Below the pieces are notes generated by a model. It did no database searches. It was not told the origin of the DNA and saw nothing but the letters and a program-made list of their open reading frames with translations. Made by a program: the position numbers and the translations under genes. Below are positions 12,836-23,849 of a stretch of 64,000 nt of DNA, one piece after another; the first letter of the stretch is position 1, and every line of letters starts with the position of its first letter. Source of the stretch: Aporrectodea caliginosa (taxonomy: Eukaryota; Annelida; Clitellata; Crassiclitellata; Lumbricidae); assembly GCA_020284085.1 (NCBI GenBank), contig JACEVL010000159.1, forward strand, positions 1,179,001-1,243,000, given 5' to 3'.

Positions 12836-13021
12836 CGTGATGAGCAACTTAAGTGGCACGTCTCCTCTACGCTGCCCTACATGATGGGGCTGCCCCTGCT
12901 ACGCCTCCTCGGGTGAGGACAGGGGACGACTCGCGCTTATGCTGCGCCGGATGCGGCGACTGGAGTTTCTTCCGGTGACGCCGCGGAACTTTGAGGAGAT
13001 GGCGACCAAGGCAGATGACAG
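12836..13021 (+). pseudogene. 5' half of an old repeat split by a hAT insertion; resumes at 13942
   Basis: If the hAT element at 13022-13933 and one copy of its 8-bp duplication are ignored, the flanks read on without a break through ...GCAGATGACAGACTGCTTTG. The continuing sequence (13942-14090) ends in GACAATAAAAACCTC and a TTA-repeat tail, like a non-LTR retrotransposon 3' end, with translated pieces such as HLFELPVKDNKNL. The identity of the host repeat is inferred and weak. Confidence 0.3.
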
Positions 13022-13933
13022 CAGTGTTATTTCTATTAACTGTAACTGTAACTGAAATAGCAAAATAACTGAAAATAGTGGTCAGTTAACTGTAACTGTA
13101 ACTGAAACTGAAAAATACTGAATAACTGAAACTGTAATAGTAACTGAAAAACGAAAACTGTATAACTGAAAAATAACAAAAGTTAACTGAAAAATAAAAC
13201 ATAAGTGTTTTTCTCACTTACTTTTTGAATGGTAATCCTACTCTAGTCTACGGTCAGTTTTCTATACTTATTTCACTTTAGTTTCTTTTCAGTTTTCTAT
13301 GCTAGTTTCACTTCTGGTTCCTTTTCAGTCTTCTATGCTAGTCACTTCTGGTTACTTTTCAGTTTTCTATATTCGTTTCACTTCCGGTTCCTTTTCCTTT
13401 CGTTATGTTGTCGTTGGCGCTAAACCGTAAATTCGTAAAACAATCCACAACTACGAGAATAATGTTTAAGCCAAGTAGTGGTCGAAAAGTAGAAAGTGGC
13501 GTGTGGGAAAATTTTGTTTATGAAGCCGCAGACGACAAAAAGTCGATGTTGTGTTCGCACTGTTGCTTTCAAGGATGCTGAAAACAACGAGTGTGGCACG
13601 CTAATTGTTGGAACAGAGCAAGTGTTAATCTGGAACATCGTGTTTTCTTTAAAGTAAACCGACAATACGTTGATTTGCTGTGTAAATATTTCTGGTAACT
13701 GTTCAGAATACTTGTGGTCAGTGTGTCATTAGTCATGACATCTGAAAAAATAACTGATCCTATAACTGAAAAATAAAGAGAAATAACTTAAACTGTAACT
13801 GAAAAATAAAAAAAATAACTTTAACTGAAAAATCTGATTTCAGTTAACTGTAACTATAACTTTAACTGAAAAATCATAAATTAGATAACTTTAACTGTAA
13901 CTGTAACTGAAAACCATAACTGAAATAACACTG
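13022..13933 (+). mobile_element. hAT transposon remnant with BED-finger relic and 8-bp TSD
   Basis: The termini are CAGTGTTATTTC on both sides (the right end is inverted), and GATGACAG flanks exactly at 13014-13021 and 13934-13941. Both subterminal zones are filled with TAACTGTAACTG-like direct units (13035-13200 and 13745-13925), as expected for hAT transposase binding regions. In the middle (about 13460-13635) the plus strand encodes GRKVESGVWENFVYEAADDK, then a Cys-x2-Cys-type pair, and in another frame NECGTLIVGTEQ. This is the pattern of a BED zinc finger (VWxxF...C..C...G) broken by a frameshift. No catalytic domain remains. Family assignment is firm; activity is excluded. Confidence 0.85.
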
Positions 13934-14089
13934 GATGACAGACTGCTTTGGCCAGTGGTCCAGAACGACTTCAACGACTCACGCAGCCTGTTCCCGCCGG
14001 TGGCCAAGACATCTGCGGTCTAGACAACACCTGTTTGAGCTGCCAGTCAAAGACAATAAAAACCTCATATTAGAGTTATTATTATTATT

Positions 14090-15060
14090 GAGGAAATGGT
14101 AAAAAGTTAATAACTTCTACAAATATGGGCATATTCTGAAAATTAACACATCATTTTATTCAGTTTTAAGAGCTCTTTCTAGCGGTATATTGAATGGCAG
14201 TTAATTAGTTTTCAATTAGAATATTTTACAAGAAAACCTACAATTTTCTCGAAAAACGCTTTGTCTCGTAACTTTGGCCCTCTGGTGGGGGCGGAAGACA
14301 TTAATATTTTTTTTAAATTTTGAACAGTGTTTGATCCATGCCATTAGGCAACTTTTGGTTGCTATTACTTTTCGAATTTCTAATTTTCGCTTATTTTCCA
14401 CTGCACCCTTTTGTGTATGCTTGTTCGAATAGATTTGTTATCGGTCTCAGGAACTCACGGATCAAATACCACTAAAATGCCAATAAAAATTAATAATAAA
14501 CAATCAACGAGAACATTTCTGACAGTGCCAGTCCCAAGCCTGGATAAAGGAGGAGGGCGACGCTAATGGTCATTGTTACCACACAGCTAGTCGTTAAAAA
14601 GGAAACACACACACACACAGAACATAAACATTGTAGAAATTATTTTTAAGTTGTGCTTAAGTAAAATCATCCAGCTTTTCTGTTGAAAACTAAACATAGG
14701 TCCAAAAATGCGAATCAAATACTTATACTCGAAATGACGAAAATTATTTGTAAAAGTCAAAATTTCAAAGACGTTGTGGCAGTCCTAGATATTGCTCAAT
14801 CCTGATAATTTTTGGGCTACATTACTTCTAAACCAATTGGCACGGAATGCCGGGTTGGCGAAAGTAAACAACTTAAGTTGAAAATTTTCGATTAGAAATG
14901 CAACCACCCTAGCCTCCACTTAATCAATTACCGTAATTAACCTACCTTGCGTGTATAATTATCCTGTTTTATCTAGTTAAGACAAAAAAGCTACATATTA
15001 TGCTACTCATGACTATTCAACTTAACCTTGGTTTACTGTTAATTTTGATGTTAATTGGCG
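14090..15060. other. No recognisable gene
   Basis: AT-rich sequence with short ORFs and a small CA run at 14607-14620. Nothing supported apart from the LINE end that follows. Confidence 0.4.
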
Positions 15061-15199
15061 TTGTTTCTTAAATGTAACATTCATCTAGGTGTCCCTAGTT
15101 AGCGGGATCTTGATCCCTTTTGGGACTCCTATTGTGGCGTTTCTAATCAGAGCCTGGAAAATTGTATACTTGTATATCTTGAAACGGTGGCAATAAAAC

Positions 15200-15234
<35 letters not shown>

Positions 15235-15236
15235 GT
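15061..15236 (+). mobile_element. LINE 3' UTR and tail, 5'-truncated copy
   Basis: Contains GTGTCCCTAGTTAGCGGGAT followed by CTTGATCCCTTTTGGGAC, a small hairpin-forming box, then an AATAAA-like ACAATAAAAC and a tail of TTGA units (about 15200-15235). The same architecture recurs at 20443, 23677, 56597 and 58121, so it marks one LINE family. No reading frame remains here. Confidence 0.7.
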
Positions 15237-15554
15237 TGATCTTAATATTTTATCGTGGTTGAATTAACCTTGGGTGGAATAAATGCAGAATAAGATAATA
15301 ATTTTGTCTTTGCTCTGTTGCAACACTGGCCAAGGCATATTTCAGTTACAGTTAGATTAATAAATCCGCTTAATTTAGACCCGAGAATGATGCGTGAATA
15401 AAACTTTATCTGTACTCACTCTCTGTGGAACAGTGTCGAAAGGATAATAGAATGTCCACGACCATTATTAAATAGATTCGATGATAGAAGTCCCACATTT
15501 GCTCCACTTTTAGAACGGAACCTTCACGGATATCAAAAGAAGAAAATGTACGAT

Positions 15555-15929
15555 CAGTGTTACCACTCCTATGTTTTTCCTCCAAGATCTATGTTTTTTT
15601 GTCTCGTCTATGTTTCTATGTTTTTTTTCCAGAAATCTATGTTTTTTTCGACGGAAGGTTTACTTGTTAAAAAAGGTACTTTTTTAGCAATTCGCATAAA
15701 AAAAGGTACGTTTTTCAGCAATTCTTAGTGGTGGGACGTGATAAATTTAGATTGTGATGACGTTTTTTTTTTTTGCTTGTCAACTTTTTTTTGAAGTAGA
15801 TTTCCGAAAAAATTTTAAGATCTGGACTTTTCAGGATTTTCGGACATAATTTTACACATCGTGTCTATGTTTTTCTATGTTTTTTTAGCGGTTATCTATG
15901 TTTTCCAAAAATGTAGAGTGGTAACACTG
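15555..15929. mobile_element. hAT-type MITE, 375 bp, with perfect 8-bp TSD
   Basis: Both ends begin CAGTGTTACCACTC (14 identical bases, right end inverted). The flanking octamer TGTACGAT is present exactly at 15547-15554 and 15930-15937. The interior is made of repeated TCTATGTTTTT units plus a palindromic AAAAAAGGTAC box. No coding sequence. This is a distinct subfamily from the elements at 672 and 13022, to judge by its interior. Confidence 0.9.
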
Positions 15930-16320
15930 TGTACGATCGAATAGGCTAACGCCTTGTCATAGGCCTATAATATTAAGCTGGTAGAAGGAGCTAAATAGTG
16001 TCATGCTTTAGCGAACATGACCACAAAGAGCTGTCAAAGCAAGCAGAACAGGTGTCATCGAGTCTCATCTTGGCTAACAGTCGAAGCAGCACAAGAAAAG
16101 TACATAAGCAACAACTCTACTTGCACTAACACTGCTCTCCTCGCAACTTCAATGACTCCTCTTATTCATTGGTACACGGTAGTAGCACGATTGGAAATCT
16201 ATTGATAAACTGTGGTAATTTCTAACTGTGACCAACAAGGCTTCAACACGTTACTTGTGGCGGTAATTCCCGAATGGAAAATAAGTGCAAAATTCTCATA
16301 AATATAAGACGAAAAAATGC

Positions 16321-16325
<5 letters not shown>

Positions 16326-16380
<55 letters not shown>
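16326..16380. repeat. TA dinucleotide microsatellite
   Basis: Pure TA run abutting the left inverted repeat at 16381. Confidence 0.97.
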
Positions 16381-16384
<4 letters not shown>

Positions 16385-17197
16385 GCGATCTCACAAAATG
16401 AGGCTTATGTCGCTGGTCATAATTACGAGATATAGGCGATTTTCTCGCAAAAGGGGTCATCGGGTCGATTTTCACTTTTTTGCATTTTCGTTTAGTATGG
16501 CATCTCATCTTCATATTTTCTTAATTTAATAAGGAATTTCCGACGGCAAATATTATTAATTAATTTTTATTTGAATTTATTCCAGCAATTTTTAACTCAA
16601 AAGTTTACATTTTAGCCTGTTTTCGACGTCATGTTATGCCGGGTAATAACCTGACACCCCTACTGAAAATGGTATCGCCGGAAAGATCGACCTTTCTAGT
16701 TTCTTAATATGGTCACATAAATTAGGCTAATGAATTATTATAGACGTACGATTGGTCGGATTATAATGAATAATAATACTTTTGTTCAAACTGTAGCTGC
16801 TAGGTCAGACACGTGATCAGAATACTGCAGCCTCATTGGTTGAAACCTTGGCGCGTGACTGTTCCCTTTAAATCTGTTGGCTTGCAGGCACAGCTTGACC
16901 TTCACCTTGTTGAAACTACTGGGTTTGAATGCGATGAAAATTCATAATATTCCATTAAAAATACTTTAAATGGCGTTGAAAATGGATCGCGTTGAGTTTT
17001 GCACAATTGCTGAACAATATATGGACACTTAACCTTTCAAATGTCGAGTTTCCGGCTGTTTGGTCGAATATTATAAGCGATTACTTCTATCAATTAGTTA
17101 AACATTCTTTTAACTATTTTCTCTTGCGGCACATATCATCGCTCGATGTGTACGCTGCATGTACTGAGCAACGGATTTCGAAAATGAACTATTCGTC

Positions 17198-20100
17198 ATG
17201 GTACTATTACAATACTCCTCCGCAGAACTATTTCTATTCAGATGTCCGTCTACACCACCACTTCGCTCAACTCGGAAAAAACTGTTTCATTTTAACTTAT
17301 GGAATCCTGATCATCCAAGAGCCATCACCACCGTTACCACACACCACTTCAGACCTACTTCTACACGTTCGCCTTTTCCTCCTAGACAGCTTCGACCGAT
17401 ACAAATTACGCCAGTCAACAACAGGACACCGACTCCATGTAAAATTGGTTCGTGGAATGCTTGCTCGATAAACAACAAATCAGCATTAGTCGAGAATCAT
17501 ATTGTAACAACAGATCTTGACATATTTGCTGTTGTCGAAACATCCCACGAAGCCACAAACTCTCCGTCACTTATCGCTTCCTCCCCGTCAGGCTACAGTT
17601 TTTTGGATAAAGCTAGACCTCTTCTACCTGGACAAGATGTCTCCAATCTACGCGGTCCTAGAGGAGGTGGAATATGCATCTTTTATAAAAATCATCTACG
17701 AACATCTCCAAAAGACACAGGTTTTTTCACTACTTTCGAACATCTCTCATCCTACTTCACCTTCAGAGATCTACATCTACTCGTCACCGTAGTTTACCGT
17801 CCTGGTTCGTCACCTATTACAACAGCCTTCTTCGAAGAATTTTCATCTCTACTCGCAACGCTGTCAAAATTCAACTGTTACCTCCTAATATTGGGAGATA
17901 TGAACATTAAATTTGATCAACCTGACAACGTAAACACCAAGCACATGGTTCGTTTGCTGTCGTCGCATAACCTCACTCAACACATTTTGGAACCTACTCA
18001 CAACCTTGGCCATACTCTTGATGTTCTCATATCACGATTACCGTCGCTAATTGGAAATATCGACATCTCTCCACCAGGACACTCAGATCACTCTATGATC
18101 CACTTCACAATTACCACTCAACCTCCTCCTAGAGTCTACCAGAAAACTGAAAGGAGATCATTTGCTAATTTTGATTTATCGTCATTTGAAAAAGATCTTC
18201 ATGAATCTGAACTTTACAAAATAACACTTCAACCGAAGCCGCCAGTGACTGCAGAATCTCTGTTCACCCTCTACGACCGTACGATGGAAGAGCTTCTAAA
18301 CACTCATGCTCCTCTTCGTAAAATCACCATCCGTAAGAAGCCTGACTGTCCTTGGTTCGACTCGGAATGTGCCACTTTAAAACGGAAAACACGCTGCATT
18401 GAACGAAAGTGTAAACGCTCGCCAAAAGACACTCGTTTACTCAATCTGCTGAAAGTACAAGCACAGAAACAAAGAAAATGTTTTCAGCACAAACGCTCAA
18501 TCTATCTACGACACAACATTGAAGAAGCGGAGAAGGATGGCAAGGCTCTCTGGAAATCATTAAACTCTATTTTATCCCCGCAATCCTCTATTGAATGCCC
18601 ACTCTCACCTGATGAACTTCTTGATCACTTTGCAAACAAAACTGAAGCTATTCGCCATTCCACCAAAGACGCCCCCTTACCTGACTTGAACCCTAACCAC
18701 CTAAATTTTCCTGGTCTTTGTGCTTTTGATGAGATCACTTTACCGGAAGTTGATAAGCTTCTCAGTAACTCCTCCTCCAAGCAATGTGAGCTTGATTCCT
18801 GCCCAGTCTGGATTATTAAATCCCTTCGACATATTTTTGCTCCCATTTTGATCCTACTCATAAACTGCTCACTTATCACTGCTACCTTACCTGCTTCCCA
18901 CAAGCGTGCCATTATCCGTCCTCGCATTAAAAAATCAGGCCTTGACCCTTCCGATCCTGGTAATTACCGCCCAATCTCTAACCTATCTTTCATCTCCAAA
19001 CTTGTTGAGCGTGCCGTCCACCGTCAGCTTTCTAACTATGTTGAATCCAACTCCTTGCTACCTTTTGTTCAGTCTGGTTTCCGCCGCCTCCACTCCACTG
19101 AAACTGCTGTCCTTAAAGTTTATAATGATATAATCATGGCACTTGACTCTGGTTTCATAACTGCCCTTCTGTTACTAGATTTCAGCTCTGCCTTTGATTG
19201 TGTTGACCATTCCATTCTCATTCAAGTGCTTGAATCTCAATTTGGCATCATGGCCTCTGCTCTTCTCTGGATTGCTAATTTCTTGACAAACCGATCACAC
19301 TCTGTGCGACTTGGTTCTAACACTTCTAGGTACTTCAATATCCTCTTTGGTGTACCTCAAGGTTCTATACTTGGCCCCCTCTTGTTCATCCTCTATACAT
19401 CTAACATTGTTCACATTGCCTTCAAACACGGCATCCTTATACACCTTTATGCTGACGACACACAACTCTATATTAAACTTGCTGCCAAAGACTTTGATAA
19501 TGCAATGTTTCGCTTAATAACTTGTTTCACTGAAATCCAATCATGGTGTGCATCCATGCGCCTTAAACTGAATGCCTCCAAGACAGAACTTATCTGGTTT
19601 TACCGCAACCCGTTACCTAACTCACAATTATTCCACACTGTACTCAATCTTAGCCCAGATTGCTCCATCAAACCAGCTGATGTTGTCCGAGACCTTGGTG
19701 TCCTTCTTGATAACTCGCTGTCTATGAAAACTCATATCTCCAATATAACCAAATCCTGTTTTTTCCATCTCAGACGCATTCGGCAAGTCAAGAAAAGTCT
19801 TAACGAGAAATGTGTTCGTACCCTAGTACAGGCCCTTGTCATTTCTAGAATTGACTACTGCAACTCAGTCCTTTGTGGTCTTCCTGCATCTACCCTTCAA
19901 CCTCTTACAGCTGTTCTTCATTACGCTGCTAAGCTTATCAAGAACCAAAATCCTCGGGATCATGTCACACCGACCCTCCGTGAACTACACTGGCTTCCCA
20001 TACAAGCTCGCATCAATTTCAAAATCTGTCTTCTAATGTACAGAATCTACACAAACTGTTCTCCTGCATACCTTTCTTCACTTGTTACACCCTGTTCCTC

Positions 20101-20305
20101 TCTCCAATCCAGACGAGGGCTACGTTCATCGTCTCAAGGTGATTTTGTTGTGACACGGTCACTCAAAAAACTTGGTAACAGGGCATTTGCGCTAGCCGGC
20201 CCGGCTGAATGGAACAAACTCCCTGTCTTTATCCGCAAATCCCCAACTTTATCGATTTTTAAAACTAACCTTAAAACACATCTGTTTAAGATTTACTATG
20301 ATTGA
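17198..20305 (+). CDS. LINE ORF2: apurinic-type endonuclease plus reverse transcriptase
   Basis: An uninterrupted 1035-residue ORF of a non-LTR retrotransposon. Residues about 82-310 form an APE-like endonuclease with GSWNACS (84-90), the catalytic-type VVET (112-115), YRPG, GDMNIK (233-238) and SDHS (296-299). Residues about 560-830 form the reverse transcriptase with NYRPISN (589-595), LLDFSSAFDCVDH, GVPQGSILGPLLF and the catalytic YADD (751-754). The C-terminal region has the HWLPIQARI segment (from 931) and a terminal W-N-K-L-P block, typical of the CR1/L2 group. ATG 17198 is the first Met after an in-frame stop at 17165. The 3' UTR is short (GCGCGCTATAAATAACAG) with an AAT-repeat end near 20390. 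The lack of frameshifts contrasts with all other LINEs here and suggests recent activity. Clade placement is inferred. Confidence 0.92.
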   Translation: MVLLQYSSAELFLFRCPSTPPLRSTRKKLFHFNLWNPDHPRAITTVTTHHFRPTSTRSPFPPRQLRPIQITPVNNRTPTPCKIGSWNACSINNKSALVENHIVTTDLDIFAVVETSHEATNSPSLIASSPSGYSFLDKARPLLPGQDVSNLRGPRGGGICIFYKNHLRTSPKDTGFFTTFEHLSSYFTFRDLHLLVTVVYRPGSSPITTAFFEEFSSLLATLSKFNCYLLILGDMNIKFDQPDNVNTKHMVRLLSSHNLTQHILEPTHNLGHTLDVLISRLPSLIGNIDISPPGHSDHSMIHFTITTQPPPRVYQKTERRSFANFDLSSFEKDLHESELYKITLQPKPPVTAESLFTLYDRTMEELLNTHAPLRKITIRKKPDCPWFDSECATLKRKTRCIERKCKRSPKDTRLLNLLKVQAQKQRKCFQHKRSIYLRHNIEEAEKDGKALWKSLNSILSPQSSIECPLSPDELLDHFANKTEAIRHSTKDAPLPDLNPNHLNFPGLCAFDEITLPEVDKLLSNSSSKQCELDSCPVWIIKSLRHIFAPILILLINCSLITATLPASHKRAIIRPRIKKSGLDPSDPGNYRPISNLSFISKLVERAVHRQLSNYVESNSLLPFVQSGFRRLHSTETAVLKVYNDIIMALDSGFITALLLLDFSSAFDCVDHSILIQVLESQFGIMASALLWIANFLTNRSHSVRLGSNTSRYFNILFGVPQGSILGPLLFILYTSNIVHIAFKHGILIHLYADDTQLYIKLAAKDFDNAMFRLITCFTEIQSWCASMRLKLNASKTELIWFYRNPLPNSQLFHTVLNLSPDCSIKPADVVRDLGVLLDNSLSMKTHISNITKSCFFHLRRIRQVKKSLNEKCVRTLVQALVISRIDYCNSVLCGLPASTLQPLTAVLHYAAKLIKNQNPRDHVTPTLRELHWLPIQARINFKICLLMYRIYTNCSPAYLSSLVTPCSSLQSRRGLRSSSQGDFVVTRSLKKLGNRAFALAGPAEWNKLPVFIRKSPTLSIFKTNLKTHLFKIYYD

Positions 20306-20442
20306 TTTTTCTGTTACGCGCCTTTGTGCAAGATTCCAATTTTGTTTAGGCGCGCTATAAATAACAGTCTAATAATAATAATAATCAATCAGACAAAAAT
20401 CTTTCGTTGCGATTTGCCGAAAATTCGTTCAGCAGGATTTTT

Positions 20443-21285
20443 CAATCAATCAATCAATCAGCCGTTTTATTGAATCAACAACAGCACAATTAATTAACAA
20501 TCAGTCATTTAAAAAAATGTTAATCTGCTGATGCCGTCAACAGGACAGCCCTAAAGGATAAAATAATCCGCTATTGCAGGGCTGCCCCTTTTCCATATTA
20601 CATTTACTGATGGCAAGACGATTTTTATGATCATATAGAAAATTCAACTTAAATAACAATGTTAGGGCTAAATCATAGCCAAACAACTAAATAACAAAAC
20701 ATTGCAATACTAGATTTAAAACAAACAAAATCAAAACAAAACAGATTATAATGTTCACCGTTGTACATTATAAACAATCTTAACTAAGGTACAATCTATC
20801 GAGTCATATCCTTTTTATGTGTTCAAGAGATAATGTTTCAGTTGAGCTTTAAATTGAGCCATGTGTAATATATTTATTAAATTTTGAGGAAGAGAATCCC
20901 AAAGTGGTGGACCTGAGCATTTAATTGAGAACTGCTTAGTCCTGGTTCGTGCCCCTGGGGTTCGATATTTACAGGATGCTCTAGTATCATGTCCATGGAT
21001 AGCTACACCCTTAAGGAAATATTTATCAAACAGTGATGGAAGAAGCCCATAATGATAAGAGTACATGAACAGTCCAATTTGATATTTTGTAATATCATTC
21101 ATTTTTAGAATATTGTGCTCTTTAAATATTAATTTTGTACTATCAGACCATCCCAGTAAGCAAGTCACACGTATGGCACGTTTATGGAGAGTCTCAAGGC
21201 GTTTTAATCTAGAGGAGTAGTTTGAGCCCCAGCAGATATTACAGTATGATAAGTAAGGAAAAAACAGCGTGTAGTATAACTGTCA
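20443..21285 (-). pseudogene. 5'-truncated LINE, C-terminal reverse transcriptase region and 3' UTR
   Basis: Read on the minus strand, it starts near 21280 with TLFFPYLSYCNICWGSNYSS, then LKRLETLHKRAIRV and a block ending GPPLWDSLPQNL and FKAQLKHYLLN, and stops at 20815. This is the usual end of a CR1-like protein. It is followed by a 3' UTR with the TTAGGGCTGTCC box and a GATT-repeat tail at 20443-20460. The frame from 21168 to 20815 is still open, so this is a fairly young but truncated copy lying head-to-tail against the intact LINE. Confidence 0.8.
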
Positions 21286-21409
21286 AATGGCAGTCAATTT
21301 TTATAAATCATGGCTCATTTTAACCAGAATTATGTATACTATCATAGTAGACCAAAACCTCAGTTTTGATTTTTCCCGACATAAGCCTCATTTTGTGAGA
21401 TCGCCTCAC

Positions 21410-21412
<3 letters not shown>

Positions 21413-21494
<82 letters not shown>
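21413..21494. repeat. TA dinucleotide microsatellite
   Basis: About 40 TA units directly outside the right 32-bp inverted repeat. Confidence 0.97.
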
Positions 21495-21496
<2 letters not shown>

Positions 21497-22150
21497 CATT
21501 GTGACAGTTGTAGTCTAAATCCCGTGACCTCTGCTTTAACACGGTAATGCTCATAAAATTAGAATTTTAAAATTCGTTTGACCGGAATGCACAAATTATT
21601 ATCAGGTCAGTTCCCTAGATTAACTGCCAAGTGTCAATTTGAAGAGTTTGGCCTACGCCGGTAAATTAACGTTGAACGATGTGATACGCTCAGCTAAACA
21701 CGGGAGCCTCTTCCAGACTTGAGCAGGCTGTTCTTTATTTAACTCGAACACAGGAGCCGACAGAATTGAGCTATAAAGTAAATTGATTGCGCTGCTAACA
21801 CAGGCTTATTGACTAGCACAAACCGTTTTCAGTTTTAAACTGTTCTTTTCAGTTGTAAACATGACAACTAAGTGAGAGTTGATTGCTCTGCGACAATTAT
21901 TGAAGACAAACCATAATCACGTAGGACGTTAAAGTTTCAAAGTACATGTATACCTACACCACTTACTTCCTGGTAACATGCTGAGCTCCGAGAAAGCATA
22001 CGTAGATACAAACCATCGCTGTATGCAAAATAACTGGAGCGAATAGCCAGCCACTTTTCAAAGACGTACGCACATACATACATCTCATCACAAAACACTG
22101 TCTAGTCGCCCAACACCGCCCAAGCTAGAATTAAATCGATTGCACTGAGT
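21495..22150 (+). repeat. Interspersed repeat, copy A (mate at 36920-37545)
   Basis: Shares long diverged stretches with 36920-37545. These include GATACGCTCAGCTAAACAC, GAGCAGGCTGTTCTTTATTT, CATAATCACGTAGGACGT and ATACAAACCATCGCTGTATG, in the same order and orientation. No ORF is conserved, so it is a non-coding dispersed element or an old segmental duplication. Boundaries are approximate. Confidence 0.8.
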
Positions 22151-22393
22151 GCACTATAAGTTAGATTCCAATTGCGGAATTTATTTCAAGCCGGTTGGTG
22201 CGTTTTTCGCTTCGCTTGGCTACCGGCAGCTCCACCTCTGCACAAGCAGCATACGTGTAGGCCTATTTTATGTAACCCGGTTCAAGTTTATTCAGTCTTT
22301 AACTTAAGGCAAATCCCATAGATACCCACGTTCACAGAATTTTAAGAGATCCTTGAAAAGCATTATGCAAAGCTCAGATGCAAACGTGCGTTA

Positions 22394-22800
22394 CACATAC
22401 ATACATACATACAATCATACAAACATACATGTACTCATGCATGCATCTATGCATGCACACATATATGCATACATACATACATGTACGCACATACATACAT
22501 ACATACATACATACATACATACATACATACATACATACATACATGTACGCACATACATGCATACATACATACATACATACATACATACATACATACATAC
22601 ATACATACATACATACATACATGTACGCACATACATACATACATACATACATACATACATACATACATACATACATACATACATACATACATACATACAT
22701 GTACGTACATACATACATACATACATACATACATACATACATACATACATGTACGCACATACATACATACATACATACGTACATACATACATACATACAT
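22394..22800. repeat. ACAT tetranucleotide microsatellite, about 400 bp
   Basis: Tandem ATAC units interrupted at intervals by GTACGCAC cassettes. The LINE at 22801-23822 interrupts it, and ACAT units resume at 23823-23843. Confidence 0.97.
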
Positions 22801-23786
22801 AAGTTTGCCCAGCAGGATAGTATGATTAACCGTGTCAAAAGCCTTGGATAGGTCAAAGAAGATTCCCATTGCAAACTCATTTTTATCCAGGGAGTCAGAT
22901 ATTTTGTCTTGCATTTCTGGTAATGCCATATATGTAGAATGCTCTTTACGGGAGCCAAATTGTCGTGGAGATATTGTGTTTTCCTTAATAAAATACTCCA
23001 TTAGTCTATTGTAGGTACATAACTTTCTCAAAAAACTTAGAGAAATATGTTAAAACAGAAATTGGTCTATAGTTATTAATTTTATTCCTATCACCAGACT
23101 TGTAGATAGGTATTACTTTACATGATCTATGTATTGTTTTGACCGAAACCTTCTGCCTTCTATTTACAAACATTACTTTCGACTCTCATCTCAGATCCAT
23201 CCGTATTTTACTAGAAACTCTAGCTCTTATCGCCACACCTATGCCCGCACGAATACACGTCTCTTCTCTATTAAATCAATTGGAGTAGCGATCTGGGAAA
23301 AAATTCCTATGGAAATTCGCTTATCCCCCAGCATCTGGGTATTCAAAAAGAAATTAAGCACCTACCTTATACAATGTACTGTATTATAAACGACCTTGTC
23401 TGACCTTTCGCCTGATTTTTGTGCATGGTAGTAGACCTACCTAATCTCTACTTAGTAAGCTAGTTAAGTATTTTTGTTTTATATTGTATATTGACTCAAC
23501 AGTGTTGAGCAACTGTTTCAGTTTCACTTTCCTTTCCTTGTTTTCCTGTTTTTTGATTCATTTAGTTTCTTTACTGTTTTTTTACTTTAACTTTCACTTG
23601 GTCACTGCAAGTATGTCTTCAATTATAATCTTTCTTTAAAGGCCACCATTAATTTTCTAATGTAATCTGTAATTTGGTGTCCCTACTTAGCGGGATTCTT
23701 TATCCCTTTAGGGCCTCCTTTTTTGTAGCCGTGTTGAAATTTATATGTAAACCTGATGATTTTGTTTAATTTGGTTGCAAAATAAA

Positions 23787-23822
<36 letters not shown>
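22801..23822 (+). mobile_element. 5'-inverted (twin-primed) LINE insertion
   Basis: From 22801 to about 23128 the minus strand encodes the front of a reverse transcriptase: KVIPIYKSGDRNKINNYRPI, then QFGSRKEHSTYMA and FFDLSKAFDTVNHTILLGKL. From about 23129 the plus strand encodes the very end of the same kind of protein (SIGVAIWEKIPMEIRLSPS, then FKKKLSTYL, stop at 23389). It continues through a 3' UTR with the TTAGCGGGAT box to a GATT-repeat tail at about 23795-23822. The central catalytic YADD region is absent. Inverted 5' segment plus sense 3' segment is the classic product of twin priming. Both outer edges abut ACAT repeats, so the target was the microsatellite. Confidence 0.8.
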
Positions 23823-23823
<1 letters not shown>

Positions 23824-23849
23824 ACATACATACATACATACGAACGTAC

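Larger units (their letters stand above)
16381..21408. mobile_element. Interval bounded by perfect 32-bp inverted repeats in TA tracts
   Basis: The 32 bp beginning TGAGGCGATCTCACAAAATG (16381-16412) reappear exactly inverted at 21377-21408, and each copy touches a TA microsatellite on its outer side. This looks like a TIR DNA transposon that inserted at TA and later received the LINE at about 16.8-20.4 kb and the opposite-strand LINE piece at 20443-21285. Beyond 32 bp the two arms diverge, and no transposase is visible. It could instead be two solo copies of a short repeat in opposite orientation. Confidence 0.5.

Noticed and set aside
22394..22800. Regularly spaced GTACGCAC interruptions resembling a CRISPR-like array
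   Set aside because: The units are ordinary interruptions of a tetranucleotide microsatellite with no unique spacers, in a eukaryotic context.
22353..23031. Long IHTY/MYVC repeat ORFs on both strands
   Set aside because: Translation of the ACAT microsatellite. Only the first 78 codons of the minus ORF ending at 22447 (22798-23031) are real LINE sequence.
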